Source: CAZUDI01 sp964618975
Lineage (GTDB): Bacteria > Desulfobacterota > Desulfomonilia > UBA1062
Reading direction: 5' to 3'
DNA length: 33,696 nt
Assembly: GCA_964618975.1 (NCBI GenBank)
Contig: CAZUDI010000044.1
Span: 1-33,696 of the forward strand
Shown here: positions 1 to 8,138 of the stretch, piece after piece
How the letters are laid out: every line of letters starts with the position of its first letter
Numbering within the stretch: the stretch's first letter is position 1
Program-made: the position numbers and the translations under genes
Notes under the pieces: model-generated
Databases searched by the model: none
Told to the model about the DNA's origin: nothing
What the model saw: the letters and a program-made list of their open reading frames with translations, nothing else

Positions 1-141
1 GCCGACTGGACAGCCGACGCGCTGAAGGCGGCAGTGGAGGCCGCGGGCGCCGAACGTGGGCTGAAGCTCGGCAAGGCGCAGGCGCCGGTCCGCGTGGCCG
101 TCACCGGCCGGACCGTGGGTCTGCCCCTGTTCGAGACGCTG
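1..141 (+). other. gltX: Glutamyl-tRNA synthetase C-terminal fragment fused in frame to NRPS
   Basis: Residues 2-36 of the open frame read DWTADALK...GLKLGKAQAPVRVAVTG. This is the pattern of the anticodon-binding C-terminus of bacterial GltX; the E. coli protein has DWTAENV...MGKVGMPLRVAVTG at the same place. The match runs to about LPLFETL (nt 127-141). There the sequence changes without a frame break into NRPS condensation-domain sequence (VFENYPLD). The overlap point is a shared LF-[E/D]-[T/S]-[L/I] motif. It is either a real recombination or deletion joining gltX to the NRPS, or a chimeric contig end. The short length and edge position make an assembly artefact quite possible. Confidence 0.7.
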
Positions 142-3100
142 CTCGTCTTCGAGAACTACCCCCTCGACCCGGCGGGCTTTGCCGTCGGGTCCGACATGCG
201 TTTCTCCCACTTCAGCCAGCGCGAGATTACCAACTTTGACCTCACCCTCGTGGCCCTGCCCGGAGACGAGTTGAGCTTCAGGCTTTCGTATAACGCCTGC
301 AAATTCGATGAGCGCACGGCCGAGCGGATCCTGGGGCATATCCGGACGCTGGTGGGCGAGATCCTGGACCGCAGCCAGGCCCCGGTGGGCGACCTGGAAA
401 TCCTCGGGGAAGCGGAAAAGACCCTCCTGCTTACAACCTTCAATGCCACTGGCCGGGATTATCCGCAGGAGGCCTGTCTGCAGGATTTCATCGAAGCCGC
501 GGTGGACAGGTATCCTCAGCACACCGCACTCGTGAGCGGGGGGACACAGCTGAGCTATGCCGAGCTCGAAGCCCGAGCCAACCGGCTGGCCCACTATCTC
601 AGGGCCCAGGGCATCGGTCCCGGTGCCACAGTAGGGATTTTCATGGAGCGCTCGATCGAGATGGTCGTGGGCGTCCTGGGGGTCATCAAGGCCGGTGGCA
701 CCTATGTGCCTCTGGACTGTGAGTATCCCCGGCCCCGGATCGAGTACCTGGTTCAGGACTGCGGGGCGGGAATGATCCTGGCTCAGGAGGGTGTTCTCGA
801 CCGGCTGCCCGCCGGGACGGGCGTCGTCATCTGTCTCGACCGGGATTGGGGTGAAATCGCAGGCTTCCCCGAGAGTCGTCCCGAACGTGTCACGCACGCC
901 GGTGATCTGGTCTACATCATCTACACCTCGGGTTCCACGGGCAATCCCAAGGGGATCGAGATCGAGCACCGCGGGCTGGTGAATTATCTTTCCTGGGCGG
1001 TCGAGGCCTACGGGATCAGGGACGGCTGTACCTTTCCCCTGTATACCTCCATGACCTTTGATCTGACCGTGACCTCGCTGTTCTGTCCCTTGATAGCGGG
1101 GCAGAGCATTCTGATATTGCCGTCCGGGCTGGACCCCACCGCCTTGGTGCAGCAGGTGCTCGAGAGCGACTGCGATATCGCCAAGCTCACGCCGGCCCAC
1201 CTGGAGATAGCCGACAGCCTCGCTGCCAGCGGTCTGAGGAAGGGGGAGCGTCTGAACCGGCTCATCCTCGGGGGCGAGGCCTTATCGGCCGCGGTCTCCC
1301 GTTCCATGCTCGCACGCTATCCCGGGCTTACCATCTACAACGAGTACGGTCCGGCCGAGACCGTGGTGGGCTGCAGTGTGCATGCCTTCAGCGAGCTGCC
1401 TCAAGACTGCACCCAGGTTTCCATCGGGCGGCCCATCGCCAATACCCGCATCCGGATCCTCGACCGACACATGCGGCTGGTCCCCATCGGTGTGCCCGGC
1501 GAGATCTGTATATCGAGCCCCGGGGTGGCGCGCGGATACCTGAATAAACCCGAGGCCACCGCCCGCGTCTTCGGGGTGGATCCCTTTCTGAAGGACGCGC
1601 GGATCTACCGCTCCGGCGATATCGGGCGCTGGCTGGCGGACGGCACCCTCGAGTATCTCGGCAGAAGCGATCATCAGATCAAGATCCGCGGTTTCCGCAT
1701 CGAACTGGGCGAGATTGAGGCTGTGCTGGCGAGCCATATCCAGGTACATGACTGCGTGGTGATGGACCGGGAAGATGCCGCGGGACGCAAGTTCCTGGTG
1801 GGATACTACGTGGCCGACAGCGAGTTGCCCCTCGATACATTGCGGGCGCATCTGCGGGAGACCCTCCCGGATTACATGGTGCCGTCGCGGTTCATGTATC
1901 TGGATGGCCTGCCGCTGACACCCAACGGCAAGGTCGACCGGGGGGCCCTGCCGCAGGTGGAAGGGACCAGGTCTGAAGCCGAACGGGAGTACGTTCCCCC
2001 GCGTAATGTCCTCGAGGCCGCCCTGGCCGAGGTCTGGCAGGAGGTTCTCGGTCTCGATCGGGTGGGCATCAATGACAATTTCTTTGACTTGGGCGGGGAT
2101 TCGATTATGAGCCTCCAGGTGGTGTCGCGCATGAAGGCGCGCGGGTACGATGTCAGGCCGCGCGACATCTTCGAACAGGACAGCCTTGCCTCCCTGAGCC
2201 TGATGGTGAACGAGTGCGCTTCCGTCAGGATAGATCAGTCCCCGGTGAGCGGCTCCGCACCGCTGACACCCATCCAGCGCTGGTTCTTCGACCTCGGGCT
2301 TAAGAATGTTCACCATTTCAACCAGGCGCTGATGTTCGAGACCGCCATCCCCCTGGAGGCCGACGGCTTAAGGCAATCGCTGCAAGCCCTCATCAATCAC
2401 CACGATGCGCTGCGGCTGCGCATCCGGGAGGGGGCACAGGAGTTTTCACCCCCGGGGGTTGAGTTCCCCTTCGACCAGGGGGAGGTCAGAGATGCGACCG
2501 AGCTTGGTGAGCGCATCCAGTCGCTGCAGGCCTCCTTCAACATCACAGAGGGTCCGGTGTTCGGGGCGGGCCTCTTCCGCCTGGGGTCCCGGGACTTTCT
2601 GGTGCTCAGCGCCCATCACCTGGTTGTGGATGGGATGTCCTGGCGTATCCTCCTGGAAGACCTCTTCGGCGGCTATGCCGCCTGTCTCAGCGGTTCCGAG
2701 ATCCGGCTGCCGGCCAAGACCACCTCGTACAAGGAGTGGGCGCAGCGCCTGAAGGACTATGCCGAAAATGACAAGGTGGCCCGTGAAGCGGCCTACTGGG
2801 AGGCGGAGCTGGCCGAAGGGTTGGCGGCCCTGGAGACGGATCAGGATAGCGGACCCAACGATGTGGCCTCCTCCGACATGATCACGCTGAACCTGGATGA
2901 GAACAAGACCGCCCAGCTCCTCAGAGATGCTCATCGGGCCTACAATACCGAGGTGAGCGATCTGTTGGTGGCGGCCCTGATGCGGGCCGTTAACCGCTGG
3001 CGCGGTGTCGAGGTTTTGGCCATCGAGATGGAAGGCCACGGCCGGGAGGACCTGATCCCGGATCTGGACCTCTCGCGCACAGTGGGATGGTTCACTACGA

Positions 3101-3597
3101 TATTTCCCGTGGTGCTGGATGCAACCCGTCTGGCCGAACTTTCCGGGCAGGTCAAGTATGTGAAGGAGAAGCTCCACGGCCTCCCGGCAAAGGGGTTCCA
3201 CTATGGGATACTTAAATATTTGAATGGACACTATAATCTGCCGATCAATATCGGTATCGGCTTTAATTATATGGGACAGATCGCACGCATGGATGCCCAT
3301 GGATTGATCGCCAGTATGGAGGCCAACGTGCCGGGCCTGATCGATGCACGCAACCTCAGGGCTCATCTGATCGATGTGCTCAGCGCCGTGGTCGATGGGA
3401 GGTTCCGGATCAGCTTTGTCTACAGCCGGAACCATTTCCGCCGGGAGGGCCTGCAGGCCCTGGTGGACATGTTCCAGGAGGATCTCGATCAGGTAATCCG
3501 GCACTGCCTCGATCCGGCGAGCTTCGATATCACCCCGTCGGATTTCGACCTCATTGAGATGACGCAGGAGGAGCTGGAAGATCTGTACGACGAGTAG
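1..3597 (+). CDS. NRPS, left-truncated: [C tail]-A(Asn)-T-E
   Basis: The reading frame is open from base 1, so the gene is partial; 1198 residues are visible. Residues ~1-46 resemble the C-terminus of GltX and are listed separately. Residues ~43-140 are the tail of a condensation domain (LFETLLVFENYPLD). An adenylation domain follows, with A3 YIIYTSGSTGNPKG near residue 305, A5 NEYGPAE, A7 YRSGDIGRW, A8 DHQIKIRGFRIELGEIE and A10 NGKVDR. Specificity residues read by eye against PheA give D-L-T-K-I-G-E-V-G-K, which matches the known Asn code. The carrier protein has FFDLGGDS with the phosphopantetheine Ser at residue 701. An epimerization domain closes the protein: HHLVVDGMSW at ~872, EGHGRE, SRTVGWFT and FNYMGQ. 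The predicted product is a D-Asn thioester. The C-terminal tail TPSDF...QEELEDL looks like a COM-type docking donor. The next gene starts 9 bases downstream. Confidence 0.93.
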   Translation, partial: ADWTADALKAAVEAAGAERGLKLGKAQAPVRVAVTGRTVGLPLFETLLVFENYPLDPAGFAVGSDMRFSHFSQREITNFDLTLVALPGDELSFRLSYNACKFDERTAERILGHIRTLVGEILDRSQAPVGDLEILGEAEKTLLLTTFNATGRDYPQEACLQDFIEAAVDRYPQHTALVSGGTQLSYAELEARANRLAHYLRAQGIGPGATVGIFMERSIEMVVGVLGVIKAGGTYVPLDCEYPRPRIEYLVQDCGAGMILAQEGVLDRLPAGTGVVICLDRDWGEIAGFPESRPERVTHAGDLVYIIYTSGSTGNPKGIEIEHRGLVNYLSWAVEAYGIRDGCTFPLYTSMTFDLTVTSLFCPLIAGQSILILPSGLDPTALVQQVLESDCDIAKLTPAHLEIADSLAASGLRKGERLNRLILGGEALSAAVSRSMLARYPGLTIYNEYGPAETVVGCSVHAFSELPQDCTQVSIGRPIANTRIRILDRHMRLVPIGVPGEICISSPGVARGYLNKPEATARVFGVDPFLKDARIYRSGDIGRWLADGTLEYLGRSDHQIKIRGFRIELGEIEAVLASHIQVHDCVVMDREDAAGRKFLVGYYVADSELPLDTLRAHLRETLPDYMVPSRFMYLDGLPLTPNGKVDRGALPQVEGTRSEAEREYVPPRNVLEAALAEVWQEVLGLDRVGINDNFFDLGGDSIMSLQVVSRMKARGYDVRPRDIFEQDSLASLSLMVNECASVRIDQSPVSGSAPLTPIQRWFFDLGLKNVHHFNQALMFETAIPLEADGLRQSLQALINHHDALRLRIREGAQEFSPPGVEFPFDQGEVRDATELGERIQSLQASFNITEGPVFGAGLFRLGSRDFLVLSAHHLVVDGMSWRILLEDLFGGYAACLSGSEIRLPAKTTSYKEWAQRLKDYAENDKVAREAAYWEAELAEGLAALETDQDSGPNDVASSDMITLNLDENKTAQLLRDAHRAYNTEVSDLLVAALMRAVNRWRGVEVLAIEMEGHGREDLIPDLDLSRTVGWFTTIFPVVLDATRLAELSGQVKYVKEKLHGLPAKGFHYGILKYLNGHYNLPINIGIGFNYMGQIARMDAHGLIASMEANVPGLIDARNLRAHLIDVLSAVVDGRFRISFVYSRNHFRREGLQALVDMFQEDLDQVIRHCLDPASFDITPSDFDLIEMTQEELEDLYDE

Positions 3598-3606
3598 GAG
3601 GGCCGG
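3597..3606 (+). promoter_or_regulatory. Ribosome binding site of second NRPS gene
   Basis: GGAGGG lies right after the TAG stop of the preceding gene and just before the ATG at 3607. The spacing makes transcription and translation of the two synthetase genes tightly linked, and it fixes the start of the second gene. Confidence 0.7.
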
Positions 3607-6600
3607 ATGACGGTTGTCACCAAGGAGAATACGCAGGATATCTATCCGTTGTCACCGCTGCAGAAGGGCATGTTGTTTCACTCCCTCTACGACGACGGTT
3701 CGACAGCATATTTCGAACAGCTCGGATTCGCCATTAACGGCGATCTCGATGTGGAGACCTTCCAGCGGGCGTGGGAGCATGTCATTGCCCAAACGCCGGT
3801 TTTCAGGACCGTCTTCAAATGGTCCAAGGTCAAGGAACCCCTCCAGATCGTGCTGAAAGACTACCCCGTGCTGCTTGAGGTGCTCGATTTCGCAGGACGC
3901 GAGGACCAGGATGCGGCTGTCACCAGCTTCCTGCAGGACGATCGCAGCCAACCCTTCGATCTCGAGCAGGGACCGCTCACCCGGCTGACCCTGATCAGGC
4001 TGGATGAGAGGCGGCATTACTTTGTCTGGAGCCGCCATCACCTCATCGTGGACGGCTGGTGCATCTCGATCGTCCTGAAGGATCTCTTCACGGCCTATAT
4101 GGCGCTTCTCGCTGGCGATGAGCCGCTCCGAACAACCCGCAGGCCCTACAAGGATTACATCGCCTGGTTCCTGAAACAGGACAAGGAGGCCGCCAAGCGC
4201 TTCTGGACGGAGTATCTGGGGGATTTCAGCTCGCCCACACCGTTGCCAGTGGACTGCAAGGACTTGAGTGTCGAGGTCCGGAGGGTCGCGGAGGTCTGCT
4301 CTCAGCTCACGTCGGCCGAGAGTGATGCGCTCTCTGAGCTGGCGCGTGCGGAACGGGTCACGCCCAACACCGTACTGCAGGGCCTCTGGGCGCTGCTGCT
4401 CTCGAAATATGGGCATACCATGGATGTGGTCTTCGGCAATACCTCCTCGGGCCGACCGGCCGACCTGAAGGGGGCCGAGGAGATGGTGGGGCTTTTCATC
4501 AACACCCTGCCCCTGCGGGTGAAACTTGCACCGGAGATGAGTGTACGGGAACTGCTGCAGTCGGTGCAGGCCTCATCGCTCAAGATCCGTGAATTCGAGT
4601 ACGCCTTTCTGCCCGAGGTCAAGGCCTGCAGCCAGGTGCCCGCCAGCCAGAGTCTTTTCGACAGTATCATGGTGTTTGAGAACTATCCCCTGGACGCCTT
4701 TATGCGCGGGGCGCAGGGGGATTTCGGGGTCGCGGATGTGCGTACCACCGAGACGACCAGCTTCCCGCTGGCGGTGGTGGTGGAGCCCGGGGAGGGCCTG
4801 CGCATCCGGCTGCAGTACTCGCAGGAGCTCTTCGAACGCCAGACGGCCGGGGGCATGCTCGATCACCTTCTCAACCTGGTGCGTGACCTGCTCGCGGGTA
4901 CCCCTGACCGGTCGCTGAAGGAACTGGAGATGCTCGACGAACCCGAGCGCCAGCGGGTGCTTAAGGCCTTCAACGACACCGGCATGGAGCTGCCCGAAGA
5001 ACGGCGCCTCGACGTGCTCTTCAGCCGCACCGCCGCCCGGCATGCCCGGCGACCCGCCATCGTGTTCCGGGGAGAGGAGCTTTCCTATGCCGAACTGGAG
5101 AGCCGCACCAACCGCCTGGCGCGGGCACTCATGCGTCGGGGTGTGGCTTCCGGGGTGCGCGTGGGCATCCTCCTGCCGCGTTCGCCCGAATATATCATGG
5201 CGCAGCTTGCGGTCCTCAAGGCGGGAGGGGCTTTCGTGCCCATCGACCCTCACTATCCCTACGAGCGCATACGTTTAATGCTGGAGGATTGCGGGGCGCG
5301 GGTGCTCCTGAGTGTGAGGGGCATGGATGCCCCGGCACAGGATATCGAGGTGCTGGCGCTCGATGAGCCGGACAGCGATATCTGGCAGGAGGACGCTGCC
5401 CCCCTGGAGCCCGGTAGCGGGGCCGACTCCTTGGCCTATGTGATTTACACCTCGGGTTCCACCGGGCGCCCCAAGGGCGTGCAGATCGGACATGGGAATG
5501 TCAGCAACATGTGCTTATGGCATGTGCGGCGCTTTGCCGTGGATCCGGAGGACCGGGCTTCCCATCTGGCCGGGGTGGCCTTTGACGCCAGTATCTGGGA
5601 AATCTGGCCCTATCTGCTGACGGGTGCCTGCGTGGTGCCGCTGGAGAGTGGGCTGGACGAGATGACCCCGGAGGATCTCGCGGACTGGATGCGCGCAAAC
5701 GCCATCACCCGCAGCTTCGTGCCTACCAAGTTTGCCGAGGTCTTCCTGGCCCAGCACCATGATGGACTGGCCCTGAAGACGTTCTTCACCGGGGGCGACC
5801 GTCTGAGTGCCGTACCCGGCCGGCACGATTTCATGGTGATGAATTGTTATGGTCCCACCGAGACCACGGTGCTCGTGACGGCGGGCGACGTGAGTGCCTG
5901 GGACAATGCCTGCGGCAGCCCGCCCATCGGCGGACCCATCGGCAATGTGCAGATCTACATCCTCGATCCCTTTCTGAGGCCGGTGCCTGTGGGGGTGGTC
6001 GGGCAGATTCATGTGGGTGGCGCCCAGGTGGGTTCCGGCTATCTGGGACAGTCGGAGAAGACGGCCGAGGTGTTCCTCCCCGATCCTTTCACTCCCGGCG
6101 GGGGAAGAAGGATGTATGCCACCGGCGATTTGGCGCGCTGGAACCCGGACGGGAGCATCGATTTTCTGGGGCGCCAGGATTTTCAGGTGGAGATTCGCGG
6201 ATACCGGGTGGAGATCGGCGAGATCGAGGCCGTCCTCTGTGCCTATGCGGCTATTGACGAGTGCGTGGTGCTGGGCAGTCGGGATGCCCAGGGGGCCGTC
6301 CGGCTGGTGGCCTTCTATGTCGCGGCCACGCAGGTGGTAGAGGGCCAGCTGCGGGCCTATCTAAGTGAATCCCTGCCCAACTATATGATCCCCGCGGCCT
6401 TCATCCATCTGGACATCTTTCCCATGACGGCCAACGGCAAGCTCGACCGCAATGCGCTGTGCGAGATGCTGAGCACCCACTCGGAGGCGGCACCTGAATT
6501 TGTCGCCCCGGCCGAAGAGGCCGAACTGCTCATCGCCTCGATCTGGCAGGACGTGCTCGGGGTGCCCCAGGTGGGCATCCATGACAATTTTTTCGATCTG

Positions 6601-8121
6601 GGAGGCGATTCCATCATCAGCCTGCAGGTCGTGGGCCGGCTCAAGAAGCAGGGGCTCGAGATCAGGCCCCGGGACATCTTCGAGCATCAGACCATCTCCG
6701 AACTGGCCGGTGTGGTCAACCTGCGCCGGGGGGTGACGGCACCCCAGGGCGCCGTCACCGGTCAGGCACCGCTCACCCCGATTCAGCGCTGGTTTTTTGA
6801 GCTGGGGCTGAGCAACCTCAACCACTTCAATCAGACGCTCGTTTTTCGGTGTGCCGTGCCCCTCGAGACGGGTACCCTGCGCGAGGCGCTCCTGGCCGTG
6901 ATCAATCATCACGACGCGTTGCGGCTGCGGTTTGGGCCCGACAGCCAGGAATGTCTGGCGCCGGAGGGCGCGGTCATGTTCGATGCGAAAACCGTGGCGA
7001 GCCACTCGGAGCTGGAAGAGTGCCTCGACGCCCTCCAGCGCGGGTTGGATATCGGGCAGGGCCGCGTCTTTAGCGCCGGGCTCTACTCGTTGGGGAGTGC
7101 CTCCTATCTCGTGCTGACGGGACACCATCTGGTGGTGGACGGGGTATCCTGGCGCATCATCATGGAAGACCTCCTGAACGTCTATGTGGCCCTTAAAGGG
7201 GGGCAGGATGTCGCTTTGCCACCCAAGACCACTTCGTTCAAGCAGTGGGCTGAAGATCTCGTGCGCTATGCCCAGAGCACTGAGGTGCAGGGCGAGGCCC
7301 GCTGGTGGAAGGAACTGCTCTCGCGGCCTGCGGGACGGATCCCCGTGGAGCTTGATGAGGGCGCAAACGACATGGCTTCCCATGCGCTCGTGCGGGTGTC
7401 GCTCGAGACGGGGCCGACCGGGGATCTGCTCCGGGAGGCACATACCGCCTACCATACCGAGGTCAGTGACCTGCTGCTCACCGCCCTGGCCCGGGCGCTG
7501 TCCTCCTGGACCCATGAGCCCTGCGTGCAGTTCGATCTCGAGGGCCATGGCCGCGAGGAGATCATGGAGCATCTCGATGTCTCGCGTACGGTGGGTTGGT
7601 TCACCTCGCTCTACCCGGTAGTGATCGATCTGGGGGGCAGGATGGATCTGGACGAGCAGATCAGGCAGGTCAAGGAAACCCGTGCGTCCATCCCCTTCAA
7701 GGGTGTGCACTACGGGATGCTCCGGTATCTCTCCGGCTCTGAGGTGGTCCCGGTCTCACACGGCGAGGTGCTGTTCAATTATCTGGGGCAGATCGGTGAG
7801 GCCGGTCTTGAGGGGAGCTTCGAGCTGACTGACGAGCTCAACTTTGCCCCGGCCGACGAAGGCAACTGCCGAACGCATCTCATCGACATAAATTGCAAGG
7901 TGGAAAAAGGACAGCTGCATATCGATGTGGGCTTCAGCCGCAACCGGCATCACCGGGCCACAATCGAAGAATTCGCCCACAACCTCAAGGGCGAGCTTCT
8001 GGCGGTCATTTCCCGGTGTATCACCACCGAGCGGGAAGGCTACACGCCCTCGGATTTCAAACTGACCGATATCTCTCAGGATCAGCTCGATGACCTGATC
8101 GACGACGTGGAGAACCTCTAG
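3607..8121 (+). CDS. NRPS module C-A-T-E (aliphatic residue, Leu/Val-like)
   Basis: A complete single-module synthetase of 1504 residues. The C domain begins at IYPLSPLQKGMLFH and has HHLIVDGWC at residue 144. This C type groups with the other DGWC domains here and follows an E-domain module, so it is likely DCL. The A domain has A3 YVIYTSGSTGRPKG at ~611, A5 NCYGPTE, A7 YATGDLARW and A10 NGKLDR. The code read by eye is D-A-W-F-F-G-C-V-L-K. It is not one I know exactly; it is nearest to Leu (DAWFLGNVVK) and to a Val code (DAWMFAAVLK), so an aliphatic residue is the best guess. The carrier Ser is residue 1002 (GGDS). The E domain has HHLVVDGVSW at ~1173, EGHGRE, SRTVGWFT and FNYLGQ, predicting a D-residue. 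N-terminus VTKENTQDIYPL and C-terminus QDQLDDLIDDVENL look like COM docking ends and closely match the NRPS gene at 25194. Confidence 0.96.
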   Translation: MTVVTKENTQDIYPLSPLQKGMLFHSLYDDGSTAYFEQLGFAINGDLDVETFQRAWEHVIAQTPVFRTVFKWSKVKEPLQIVLKDYPVLLEVLDFAGREDQDAAVTSFLQDDRSQPFDLEQGPLTRLTLIRLDERRHYFVWSRHHLIVDGWCISIVLKDLFTAYMALLAGDEPLRTTRRPYKDYIAWFLKQDKEAAKRFWTEYLGDFSSPTPLPVDCKDLSVEVRRVAEVCSQLTSAESDALSELARAERVTPNTVLQGLWALLLSKYGHTMDVVFGNTSSGRPADLKGAEEMVGLFINTLPLRVKLAPEMSVRELLQSVQASSLKIREFEYAFLPEVKACSQVPASQSLFDSIMVFENYPLDAFMRGAQGDFGVADVRTTETTSFPLAVVVEPGEGLRIRLQYSQELFERQTAGGMLDHLLNLVRDLLAGTPDRSLKELEMLDEPERQRVLKAFNDTGMELPEERRLDVLFSRTAARHARRPAIVFRGEELSYAELESRTNRLARALMRRGVASGVRVGILLPRSPEYIMAQLAVLKAGGAFVPIDPHYPYERIRLMLEDCGARVLLSVRGMDAPAQDIEVLALDEPDSDIWQEDAAPLEPGSGADSLAYVIYTSGSTGRPKGVQIGHGNVSNMCLWHVRRFAVDPEDRASHLAGVAFDASIWEIWPYLLTGACVVPLESGLDEMTPEDLADWMRANAITRSFVPTKFAEVFLAQHHDGLALKTFFTGGDRLSAVPGRHDFMVMNCYGPTETTVLVTAGDVSAWDNACGSPPIGGPIGNVQIYILDPFLRPVPVGVVGQIHVGGAQVGSGYLGQSEKTAEVFLPDPFTPGGGRRMYATGDLARWNPDGSIDFLGRQDFQVEIRGYRVEIGEIEAVLCAYAAIDECVVLGSRDAQGAVRLVAFYVAATQVVEGQLRAYLSESLPNYMIPAAFIHLDIFPMTANGKLDRNALCEMLSTHSEAAPEFVAPAEEAELLIASIWQDVLGVPQVGIHDNFFDLGGDSIISLQVVGRLKKQGLEIRPRDIFEHQTISELAGVVNLRRGVTAPQGAVTGQAPLTPIQRWFFELGLSNLNHFNQTLVFRCAVPLETGTLREALLAVINHHDALRLRFGPDSQECLAPEGAVMFDAKTVASHSELEECLDALQRGLDIGQGRVFSAGLYSLGSASYLVLTGHHLVVDGVSWRIIMEDLLNVYVALKGGQDVALPPKTTSFKQWAEDLVRYAQSTEVQGEARWWKELLSRPAGRIPVELDEGANDMASHALVRVSLETGPTGDLLREAHTAYHTEVSDLLLTALARALSSWTHEPCVQFDLEGHGREEIMEHLDVSRTVGWFTSLYPVVIDLGGRMDLDEQIRQVKETRASIPFKGVHYGMLRYLSGSEVVPVSHGEVLFNYLGQIGEAGLEGSFELTDELNFAPADEGNCRTHLIDINCKVEKGQLHIDVGFSRNRHHRATIEEFAHNLKGELLAVISRCITTEREGYTPSDFKLTDISQDQLDDLIDDVENL
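6732..6759 (+). repeat. Inverted repeat in T-E linker of second NRPS gene
   Basis: A perfect 9-bp inverted repeat, GGTGACGGC (6732-6740) and GCCGTCACC (6751-6759), with a 10-nt loop lies in the linker coding region between the carrier and E domains. It is within coding sequence, so it may be chance. The NRPS gene at 25194 carries an even stronger palindrome at the same inter-domain place. Confidence 0.5.
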
Positions 8122-8138
8122 AGGAAAGGAGCGGCAAC

